Positions 56,283 through 64,000 of a stretch of 64,000 bases of DNA are shown in pieces (within the stretch, counting starts at the first letter, position 1; each line of letters opens with the position of its first letter). The notes beneath the pieces are model-generated. The model searched no databases. It was not told where the DNA came from and saw only the letters and a program-made list of their open reading frames with translations. The translations under genes were made by a program, and so were the position numbers. This DNA comes from Acidobacteriota bacterium (GTDB lineage Bacteria; Acidobacteriota; Terriglobia; Terriglobales; Acidobacteriaceae), in the NCBI GenBank assembly GCA_028876395.1, contig JAGWRX010000106.1, forward strand, positions 1 through 64,000. Direction: 5' to 3'.

Positions 56283-57029
56283 TCAGGCCCTGTCGATTCT
56301 TGTTTCGTGCGACGCAGCCAGCTCTGCGAGCCTGGCGCTCACGATTTCTTCCGCTGCCTTCACGACCTCTTCCAGGGTCATGTCGGTCGAGTCCAGCAGC
56401 ACGGCGTCCGGCGCCGCTTTCAGCGGCGAGTCAGCGCGGTTGCGGTCGCGCTCGTCCCGTGCCCGCAGGTCGCGGATCACGTCATCCGGCTGCAGGGCCG
56501 GCCGGGGGCCAAGCTGGTCAAAGCGGCGCATGCCCCGCACCTCAGGGGCGGCATCCAGAAAAATCTTGACCTCTGCGCGCGGAAAGACCACGGTCCCAAT
56601 GTCGCGCCCTTCCATCACCACACCGCCTGCGGCGCCCATTTCCTGCTGCAGGCGCACCATCCAGGCGCGAATGGCAGGGAAGACGCTGACGCGCGAGGCG
56701 GCATCCGTCACGCTCTGATCGCGAATCAGCGCGGTCACGTCCTCGCCGTCGAGCAGGACGCGGTTTTCATCCCCGCTGGCCTCGAGGCGGATATGGGTCT
56801 CGTCAGCCAGCTTCGCCAGGTCAGCGATCGCGTCCAGCGCGATACCTGCGCGCAGGGCCTTGAGGGCAAAGGCGCGGTACATTGCGCCGGTTTCAAGGTT
56901 CAGCAGGCCGAAGCGCCGGGCCAGCCGCCGCGCAATGGTGCTCTTGCCCGCGCCGGCGGGCCCATCGATGGCGACGATCACCCTGCCAGCCGATCCCGGG
57001 GAGCGCAAGGAGCTTTCATCCGCGTTCAT
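56283..57029 (-). CDS. cmk: Cytidylate kinase
   Basis: VIVAIDGPAGAGKSTIARRLARRFGLLNLETGAMYRAFALKALRAG, VVMEGRDIGTVVFPRAEVKIFLDA, RDERDRNRADSPLKAAPDAVLLDSTDM. Confidence 0.96.
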   Translation of the reverse strand: MNADESSLRSPGSAGRVIVAIDGPAGAGKSTIARRLARRFGLLNLETGAMYRAFALKALRAGIALDAIADLAKLADETHIRLEASGDENRVLLDGEDVTALIRDQSVTDAASRVSVFPAIRAWMVRLQQEMGAAGGVVMEGRDIGTVVFPRAEVKIFLDAAPEVRGMRRFDQLGPRPALQPDDVIRDLRARDERDRNRADSPLKAAPDAVLLDSTDMTLEEVVKAAEEIVSARLAELAASHETRIDRA

Positions 57030-58627
57030 CCGCGCTTCTTGGTTCCCTGCTTGGGACGGGCGGTAAAGCCAAACCGCTTGTTGTTGCCTGCCCCGGCGCC
57101 GGCGGTCATGGCCGGCTTGCGGCTGCCGCGGGCAGAACGCGCATCGGGCCTTGCGTCCTTGCGGGGAGCGCTGCCGCGGGAAAGGCTGCCGCTTCGGGTG
57201 GACGCGCCGGGCTTGGCAGAGGTTTTCCCATTGCTGCCATGGCCGTTGCGCTTGCTCCACGACGGGGCCGCGGATTTCGCGTTTGAGGTTGTGCGGGCGC
57301 CGGCGGACGGCCGGGCCTTCGCGCCTGTCGGCCGCGCGGCGCTCTTGGCGCCGGTTGCGGTGCGGGAGCTTGCCGGTTTGCCGCTCGCGCTCCCATTCTT
57401 TGGCGCGCCCTGGCTCCAGCGCGAGCCTGAGGCAGGCCGGGAGCCATTGGCCGTGCGCGCTCCCGCGGGCCGGGCATCGGCGCCGCGCCGTGCCGGGCGG
57501 CTGCTGGAGGCGGCCTGTGCAGGCTTGCGGTCCCGGCTGTGAGAGGCCGGACGGCTGAAGTGAGGCCGGGAAACGGCAGACTTGCCGGCGGCTGCAGGCT
57601 TGCGCACGGGCGTTCGAGCCGAGTGCGAACCGGCGGGCCGTTGCTGTTCCGTGTGAGCGGCAGGCGCGGGCTGGCGGGCAGGCTGGGCGGCCGGCAGCTC
57701 CGGCGCTTCTTCTTCGTGCTCCCTCTGATGCAGGAAGTAGGCCGAGGCCGGCATGTACGCGCTGGCGTACGTGGTGGGTGTCACCGCGAATTCGGGCAGC
57801 GTGCCTGCAACGTAGAAGTGCGGTGCGTGTCCCAGAGAAATGGTGTGAACCTGGCGGGTGGCTACCAGCCCGCGCAGTACCTCGCGGATCTTGCTGCGCG
57901 CCGTCAGCGCGGCAAGGAAGAGCTCGACTTCTTCCATGCTGGCGGCAATCACGGCCTGCAGGTAGATGGAGGCAAGCACGGAGATGGCCGTCACCTGCGA
58001 GGTGGAAGCGCCTTCGGCAATCGCTTTCTGGAATCGATGACGGAGCAGCTGCCAACGGGCAGGCTGTCCTGGAGCAGAGATCACGGGAATGATGCGCAGC
58101 TGCTGCCAAAGCTCAGTGATGGCGCGCAGGACGGCAGATTCGCTGACCTCGCGGCCCAGTGCCTGCTTCAGTTGCGAGATGGTGGCGTCGCCGGCCTCCA
58201 GCAGCTTGTAGGCCTGCACGGCCAGCTGCGAAACCTGGCGCGAGCCGGTCAGTTGCGGGCTGCGCCGCCAGTCACGGTCGCCGCGCAGGGCGTACACGTA
58301 GGGCAGAACCCAGCTGGCGACAACAAAGTCGGGCTGTTCTCCCGGCTGGCCGAGCAGATTGAGCCGTACCGCTACGCCGTCGGTCTCCAGGCGCACCAAT
58401 AGTTCCTCGGCTGCCGCAATCTGCGGCGGGTCGGGTGTCACATCCCGCTGGCCTGCAACGGCCTCAACAAATGAAGGCGCGACGGAAGAGGAAGACTGCT
58501 TTCTGGGCAGAAAAAGACAAAGGCCGGTTTCCTCGATCCACGTCCGGGCATCCTCCAGAGTGAGGGGCCCAAATCCATTGTGGCGCATCCTTTCGGCGCG
58601 CGCTGCTTCCAATTGCTCCGATGTCAA
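57026..58627 (-). CDS. Protein with winged-helix-like N-terminal region and long basic low-complexity C-terminus
   Basis: QLAVQAYKLLEAGDATISQLKQALGREVSESAVLRAITELWQQLRIIPV; about 230-residue Arg/Lys/Ser/Ala/Pro/Gly-rich tail; 4-bp overlap with cmk. Confidence 0.8.
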   Translation of the reverse strand: MTSEQLEAARAERMRHNGFGPLTLEDARTWIEETGLCLFLPRKQSSSSVAPSFVEAVAGQRDVTPDPPQIAAAEELLVRLETDGVAVRLNLLGQPGEQPDFVVASWVLPYVYALRGDRDWRRSPQLTGSRQVSQLAVQAYKLLEAGDATISQLKQALGREVSESAVLRAITELWQQLRIIPVISAPGQPARWQLLRHRFQKAIAEGASTSQVTAISVLASIYLQAVIAASMEEVELFLAALTARSKIREVLRGLVATRQVHTISLGHAPHFYVAGTLPEFAVTPTTYASAYMPASAYFLHQREHEEEAPELPAAQPARQPAPAAHTEQQRPAGSHSARTPVRKPAAAGKSAVSRPHFSRPASHSRDRKPAQAASSSRPARRGADARPAGARTANGSRPASGSRWSQGAPKNGSASGKPASSRTATGAKSAARPTGAKARPSAGARTTSNAKSAAPSWSKRNGHGSNGKTSAKPGASTRSGSLSRGSAPRKDARPDARSARGSRKPAMTAGAGAGNNKRFGFTARPKQGTKKRG

Positions 58628-58719
58628 AGAAAAACCCTCGCTTCCAGGCTGGCGCTGGCGCCGGGCAACCCTCTGCTGCGTGCAGGGCCGCCTTACCCTC
58701 CGTTTATCTTAAATGGGAA

Positions 58720-60777
58720 TTAAATTCGATGGAAGGCCCGCTGGATATCCTTCCAGGAATACTGCAAGGCAATTGGACGTCCGTGGGGGCAATTGGTTGG
58801 GTGCTCGGTCTTCGCCAGCTCGAGCAGGAGCCACTCCATGCGCACCGGGTCAAGCGGGGTGTTGACTTTGATGGCGGAGTGGCAGGCGATGGAGGCCGCA
58901 ATCCGCGTGCGGAGAGAGGCAAGGTCCTGATTCTGCGCGGGTTCTTCTGAGTCTCCGCTGGACTGCTCGATGACCTCGGCGAGCATGCGCTCGAGTTCGG
59001 CGCCTTCCAGGCCGACGGGGGCAGCTTTGACGGCAAGTGTCTGAGGGCCAAAGGGTTCGACCTCGAAGCCGTTCTTTTCCAGTTCCTCGGCGATGCGGGC
59101 GAAGACGACCATCTGCCAGGGCTTTAATTCGACCAGCAAGGGCATCAGCAGGCGCTGGCGCTGGACACGCTCGATCTGGCGGTCGCGCAGAATTTTCTCA
59201 AAAAGCACCCGCTCGTGGGCTACGTGCTGGTCGATGATCCAGAGGCCGTCGCTGCCCGTGGCGAGGATGAATGACTCGCGCAACTGTCCGAGGGGGCGAA
59301 GCGAGCCGAGATGATTCAAATTGGCAGCGGCCTGTTCGGCTTCCACCGTAGCGGTCTGCGCGACGGTTGATTGCTTGTAAGTCGTTGAATCAATGTTGCC
59401 TGTTGAGCACTGTTCGGCGGTAGCGGGGTCTGCGGTTTGAAAGAGCGCCTCCGCTGACCGGCCCCATGCCTGGCTGTCAAAGCTGCCGGCGTTCAGTGAG
59501 CGGCCATCGAACGGCAGCCTGCCGGGAATGGGCTCGACCGGGCGCGGCGTCAACTGGAATCGCTCGGCGTCGGCGCTCGGGAGGCCGGAGACGCCGGAGT
59601 CTGAAAGAGCCGGGTCCGCATCCGGCGAACCGGGCAGAGGTGAGGCGGAAGGAGGCATCAGCGAGGGGCTGGCGGCAGGCGCAGCGTCCAGCGCGGCCAG
59701 GAATCCGGCTGCAGGGCGCGCCTTGATGAGTGCCGTGCGGAGGCTGTCGCGGACAAAATCATGGACCAGGCCCTGCTGGCGAAAGCGGACTTCAGTCTTG
59801 GCCGGGTGGACGTTCACATCCACTTCTTCAGGTGGCATCTCCAGATAGAGCAGAACGACAGGGAAGCTGGAGGGCGGAATCACGTTCCGGTAGGCCTCGG
59901 TGATGGCGTGGAGCAGCAGGCGGTCGCGGATAAGGCGCTTGTTCACAAAGATATAGATGGAGTTGCGGTTGAGCTTTTGCAGTTCCGGCTTGCTGAAGAA
60001 GCCGCTGAGCCGAAGACTGCCGGGGTCGCGGGCTGGCTCATCCGGGTCTCTCTTCCATGGCGGAGGCTCGGGCAGGCCGGCGCGCTGCAGGGGAGTCTCG
60101 GCGGCCACCGGCAGCAGTTGTGCAAGGGTGTCCTTGCCAAAGATTTGATAGATGCGCTCGGCCGTGCGGGTAACCGGCGGCGCGGAGACGATGGTATGCG
60201 AGGCGGAAACCAGCTCGAAGTGTTTTTCCGGGTGGACCAGCGCGTAGTGAGTGACCAGCGCCGTCACATGGCCCAGCTCGGTCGACTCGGCGCGGAGGAA
60301 TTTTCGCCGTGCGGGCGTATTGAAAAAAAGGTCGGCGACGGCCAGGGTGGTTCCGCGGGGCAGGGCGGCGTCGTCCACATGGAGAATTTTGCCGCCGGCG
60401 ATCTCCATGCGGGTTCCGGCGGCCTCGTCTTCGGTGGCCGTCTCCAGCGTCACGCGGGCCACGGAGGCAATGGAGGGCAGCGCCTCGCCGCGAAAGCCGA
60501 GGGTGGCGATGGAGAGCAGGTCGTCGGCGGTGCGCAGCTTGCTGGTGGCATGGCGCTCGAAGGCCAGCAGGGCGTCATCGCGGTTCATGCCGTGGCCGTC
60601 GTCGGCGACGCGGATGAGCTTGCGCCCGCCCGCCTCGACTTCAACGCGAATGCGGCTGGCCCCGGCGTCGAGGGCGTTCTCCAGCAGCTCCTTGACCACG
60701 GAGGCAGGACGGTCCACCACCTCGCCGGCGGCGATCTGGTTAGCGACATGGTCGGGAAGAATGCGGATGCGGCCCAT
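58720..60777 (-). CDS. mutL: DNA mismatch repair protein MutL
   Basis: IRILPDHVANQIAAGEVVDRPASVVKELLENALDAGASRI, IATLGFRGEALPSIASVA, DLFFNTPARRKFLR, ALQYSWKDIQRAF C-terminus. Confidence 0.97.
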   Translation of the reverse strand: MGRIRILPDHVANQIAAGEVVDRPASVVKELLENALDAGASRIRVEVEAGGRKLIRVADDGHGMNRDDALLAFERHATSKLRTADDLLSIATLGFRGEALPSIASVARVTLETATEDEAAGTRMEIAGGKILHVDDAALPRGTTLAVADLFFNTPARRKFLRAESTELGHVTALVTHYALVHPEKHFELVSASHTIVSAPPVTRTAERIYQIFGKDTLAQLLPVAAETPLQRAGLPEPPPWKRDPDEPARDPGSLRLSGFFSKPELQKLNRNSIYIFVNKRLIRDRLLLHAITEAYRNVIPPSSFPVVLLYLEMPPEEVDVNVHPAKTEVRFRQQGLVHDFVRDSLRTALIKARPAAGFLAALDAAPAASPSLMPPSASPLPGSPDADPALSDSGVSGLPSADAERFQLTPRPVEPIPGRLPFDGRSLNAGSFDSQAWGRSAEALFQTADPATAEQCSTGNIDSTTYKQSTVAQTATVEAEQAAANLNHLGSLRPLGQLRESFILATGSDGLWIIDQHVAHERVLFEKILRDRQIERVQRQRLLMPLLVELKPWQMVVFARIAEELEKNGFEVEPFGPQTLAVKAAPVGLEGAELERMLAEVIEQSSGDSEEPAQNQDLASLRTRIAASIACHSAIKVNTPLDPVRMEWLLLELAKTEHPTNCPHGRPIALQYSWKDIQRAFHRI

Positions 60778-61074
60778 CAGGAATTAGGGTAACGCAGGGA
60801 GAAGGGAAGGCGGCAGGCGCGGCCAGGCAAGGCGCAAAAGAGGAAGGGCCACGCAAGGGCTCTTATGAGAGCGTGGGGCTGGAGGCGGCGAGAGCAGGCA
60901 CAACTTGAGAGGCTGCCGCATGTATTTTATTGACGCGATGGGCGGGAGGGCATAAAATCGCGGGCATCTTCGGACGCCCCATCCGAAGTTCAAAGGGAAA
61001 AACCGAAAGTTTGGCGCTGATGCGCCGGCCGCAGTCGAGGCCCAGGATTCCGCTGAGGAGAAACGGAGGAGCCC

Positions 61075-62730
61075 ATGGGAGTCAACGTGAAAGTACTCGC
61101 GGTTGTGGGATGCCTGTTCCTGGTCACGGACTTGTGCGCAGGACAGGGAAGGTCCGGTATCCGGATTGAATCTGTCGCTCACGGCACAACTCCTCCGCTC
61201 AGTTCGCTTGCTCCGATGCCACCCGGATGGGAGCCCGGGATGCCGCCGATCGTGCTTCCCAAGCCGAAACGTCCGGGGAAAGGCGGAGGCGGCGGCGGTA
61301 CGGGCGGGGGAAGCTGGACTGATCCCGACTTGCAGACCTCCACTCTTTCGGCGCACTACGCGACAGGCTCTGTGTTTCAGGGGCAGGGATTCACGGGCGC
61401 GATTCCGCCCGACACGAATCTTTCGGTCGGCATCGATCCGAACGGGAACACGCAGATTGTCCAGGTGGTGAATACCAGCTTTGCCATTTACAACACCTCC
61501 GGAAGCCAGCTGACCGTGGGCGGCGATCTGGGGCTGACCCTTTTTTCCAATCTGCCGAGCACGGCGAACTGCAACGCAAACATGGATGGTGGAGATCCGA
61601 TCGTGCTCTGGGATCAGCTTGACGGCCGTTGGCTGATCAGCCAACTGGCCTACAATTCAGACTTTTCTCAGAACGATTTCTGCCTGGCAATTTCAGACAG
61701 CGCCGATGCGACGGGAAGCTACGAGGTGTATGACATCCCGTTTGGCAACAGCTTGCCGGACTACCCAAAGCTTGGCATCTGGGGAGACGGGATTTATTTT
61801 TCGGCGAACATGTTCAATATCAAGGTCAATCAGTTCACGGGGTCGGTACGATCCACGTTTCTTGGAGCGCAGGCGTGCAGTTTTTCGCGCCCGAGCTGGA
61901 TCACGGCTCCGGCATCGATCACGTTCACGTGCTCGGGAACCGGCAACACGGCGATCTACAACATTCTGCCGGCCGATCTTGACGGAGCGAACATTGCGCC
62001 GAGCGGCTCGGATTATTACCTGCAGTTTGTGAACAATCTGAGCAGCACATCGGGGAATGAGCTCGCACTGTATCAATTGCAATCAGGACAACTGACGGCG
62101 CTGGGCAATCTGAGCGTGGGAACATTCCATGATGCATGCGGCGGAGGCACGTGCATTCCGCAGCTTGGCACGACGCAGCAACTGGACTCGCTGGGCGACC
62201 GGCTGATGTATCGCCTTTCCTATCGCAACTACGGAGCCACGCAGGCGATGGTGGTGAATCATGCGGTGCAGGTGAGTTCGACGAGCACGCAGACGGGCAT
62301 CCGGTGGTACCAGCTATGCAATCAGAGCGCGACGATTCCCTTCTCCGTGTGCGGGCAGGGAACGTTCAGCCCCGATAGCACGACGTATCGATGGATGGGG
62401 AGCATCGCGCAAGACGGAACGGGCAACCTGGGACTGGGCTACAGCACGTCGAGTGGCTCGATGTATCCCAGTGTGGCCGTGACGGGCATGGAAAAGGGCG
62501 TGGATAGTGGAATGGAGACCGAGGCGGTTCTCTATAACGGCCCGAATTTCCAGGACACATACAGCCGCTGGGGAGACTACAGCAGCGTGGCTGTCGACCC
62601 CAAGGATAATTGCACGTTCTGGTACACCACCGAATACTCGACGCCGACCAATGTCTTCGGGATCTATAACTTCTTCTGGGGCACGGTGATTGGCAGCTTC
62701 AACTTTCCTAACTGCACGCCTAATCCTTGA
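61075..62730 (+). CDS. Large secreted hypothetical protein with Gly-rich linker
   Basis: MGVNVKVLAVVGCLFLVTDLCAGQG leader, PGKGGGGGGTGGGSW linker, long Ser/Thr/Gly-rich beta-type sequence. Confidence 0.75.
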   Translation: MGVNVKVLAVVGCLFLVTDLCAGQGRSGIRIESVAHGTTPPLSSLAPMPPGWEPGMPPIVLPKPKRPGKGGGGGGTGGGSWTDPDLQTSTLSAHYATGSVFQGQGFTGAIPPDTNLSVGIDPNGNTQIVQVVNTSFAIYNTSGSQLTVGGDLGLTLFSNLPSTANCNANMDGGDPIVLWDQLDGRWLISQLAYNSDFSQNDFCLAISDSADATGSYEVYDIPFGNSLPDYPKLGIWGDGIYFSANMFNIKVNQFTGSVRSTFLGAQACSFSRPSWITAPASITFTCSGTGNTAIYNILPADLDGANIAPSGSDYYLQFVNNLSSTSGNELALYQLQSGQLTALGNLSVGTFHDACGGGTCIPQLGTTQQLDSLGDRLMYRLSYRNYGATQAMVVNHAVQVSSTSTQTGIRWYQLCNQSATIPFSVCGQGTFSPDSTTYRWMGSIAQDGTGNLGLGYSTSSGSMYPSVAVTGMEKGVDSGMETEAVLYNGPNFQDTYSRWGDYSSVAVDPKDNCTFWYTTEYSTPTNVFGIYNFFWGTVIGSFNFPNCTPNP

Positions 62731-62855
62731 GGGGCAGGTGGTTGAAGCTGGGGATGCGATAGGCCTGCGTGACAAAGCTGCGTCTGCGCCAGGGCAGCCA
62801 TATACGCGTGATTGATAGGGTGGGTCGGTTGGAATAACATCCCTTCAGTGGCTAG

Positions 62856-62966
62856 AGCATTTTCGGAATTTCTGTAGACTTTTTGAGATCGGCGGAAGGT
62901 GGCTCTTCCGTGAGGAAAGAGCCACTCCAGTTCATCGCTCCGGTTTACACTCATTCCGAAAATGCT
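62856..62966. repeat. Nested palindromic element (REP/MITE-like candidate)
   Basis: AGCATTTTCGGAAT (62856-62869) inverted at 62953-62966 (ATTCCGAAAATGCT); inner GTGGCTCTT (62899-62907)/AAGAGCCAC (62917-62925). Confidence 0.6.
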
Positions 62967-63346
62967 TGAATGGCCGGGTTCATTCTGCTCAATTGATTTG
63001 CGGGCTGAAGCCTGTACCTTTGAAATCGACCCTCTGACGGACCGAGAGTCACATAGACAACACCCATCCCCACCAAAGAGAGCAAGCCTCACCGGCTTGC
63101 GCAGAATAGCGCCGGTGCGGCGCTGTCTCCGCCTGCCACCTGCCGCCACATTTTCACAATTGAAACCTACCCGCAGCGGAACATTCACGCCGGTTTCACC
63201 TGGCTGTAACCCGGTTCATCCAGGTTAGGAGTGTCTGTCTCTTAGAAGACGAGCGACGAGCGATCCTTCCCGCGTTCGAAGGGGAGGCGCTCCCTACGCA
63301 CGACGTCGCTTTATCCCACGGAAAGTCTATTTGGAGGTTGCGCTGC

Positions 63347-64000
63347 ATGTTGAAGACATGGGTGTTCGGCGCCTGCATGGCGCTGCTGGTAAGTTGCACG
63401 TCGTATGCCGCCGGAACACAGATTGATGGAAAGGTAGTTGACGCCTCTGGTTCTGTGATTCCGAAAGCGGCTGTTTCCTTAACGAATTTGACGACCAGCA
63501 AGGTCATCCACACGACGACGGGCGGCGATGGCCGCTTTGTCTTCATGGATGTGTCACTGGACCCGCAACTGATCACGGTGGAGAAGTCTGGATTTGAGTC
63601 CTTCACTGAGCGGGTTACGCCGGCGGCGCAGCACGCGACGACGATCGAAGCGATGTTGAATGTGGCCACGTTATCGGAAAGCGTGGTTGTTCGCGGGACT
63701 GTGGACCCCGAGGCCAAGCCCGTGCCCACACGCGAGGACGTGATGATGACGCCGGAGACGCTTCGCGTACTCGACCGCAAGCAACTGGATGCCGGCGGGC
63801 CGGTGGCGGGCGGGGCGCAGATGATCGCCTCCACGCCGGGCGCGAACGTGGTTGGGTATGGAGAGAGCGGCTCCACCAAATACACGGTGATCCTGAACGG
63901 AATCCAGCAGGGCTGGGCGGGCGAGGCGACGAGTTTCACGGCGCCGGGCTCGCTGGGCATCACGTTCGATGGGGTTCCGGTGGGAGACCCGGCAACGGGT
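63347..64000 (+). CDS. TonB-dependent receptor-like protein with carboxypeptidase-regulatory-like N-terminus (3' end outside window)
   Basis: MLKTWVFGACMALLVSCTSYAAGTQIDGKVVDASGSVIPKAAVSLTNLTTSKVIHTTTGGDGRFVFMDV; open to the window edge, so missed by the ORF track. Confidence 0.88.
   Translation, partial: MLKTWVFGACMALLVSCTSYAAGTQIDGKVVDASGSVIPKAAVSLTNLTTSKVIHTTTGGDGRFVFMDVSLDPQLITVEKSGFESFTERVTPAAQHATTIEAMLNVATLSESVVVRGTVDPEAKPVPTREDVMMTPETLRVLDRKQLDAGGPVAGGAQMIASTPGANVVGYGESGSTKYTVILNGIQQGWAGEATSFTAPGSLGITFDGVPVGDPATG

Noticed and set aside
56166-57542. 458-aa plus-strand ORF
   Set aside because: Antisense to cmk and the low-complexity-tail protein.
60784-61644. 286-aa minus-strand ORF
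   Set aside because: Overlaps the 5' part of the secreted-protein gene and has no domain.

Overview
The 64 kb window is GC-rich and looks like an Acidobacteriota (Acidobacteriaceae-like) chromosome. That affiliation is inferred from protein style and gene content and was not tested. It opens in the 3' end of a housekeeping sigma factor (rpoD) and closes in the 5' part of a TonB-dependent-receptor-like gene. Core blocks: glycolate/glyoxylate genes (glcDEF, lactate/glycolate permease, malate synthase A), an aromatic amino-acid block (trpC-trpF-trpB-trpA, chorismate mutase, DAHP synthase, prephenate dehydrogenase), pyrR-pyrB-pyrC, cmk, mutL, and three tRNAs (Gly-GCC, Cys-GCA, CAT read as Ile2). 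Accessory blocks: plant-polysaccharide enzymes, many with twin-arginine leaders (GH1, a GH35/42-like beta-galactosidase, CE15-like glucuronoyl esterase, SGNH esterase, GH127, GH2, a DUF3863-like protein, a 926-aa GH-like protein), a tandem pair of ferritin-like proteins followed by an ECF sigma/anti-sigma pair, and a PIN-domain protein with an unusual partner. Best candidates for something new: (1) a kinase (AmgK/APH-like) fused to a RapZ C-terminal domain and overlapping a MurU-like nucleotidyltransferase gene; (2) the ferritin-like/ECF/anti-sigma cassette; (3) the PIN protein with a 239-aa partner; (4) a kdpB/kdpD pseudogene scar beside two tRNAs; (5) a nested palindromic element at 62.86-62.97 kb; (6) a winged-helix-like protein with a long basic low-complexity tail overlapping cmk. 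No CRISPR array, rRNA, transposase or integrase was seen. All family calls come from reading motifs; no database search was run.
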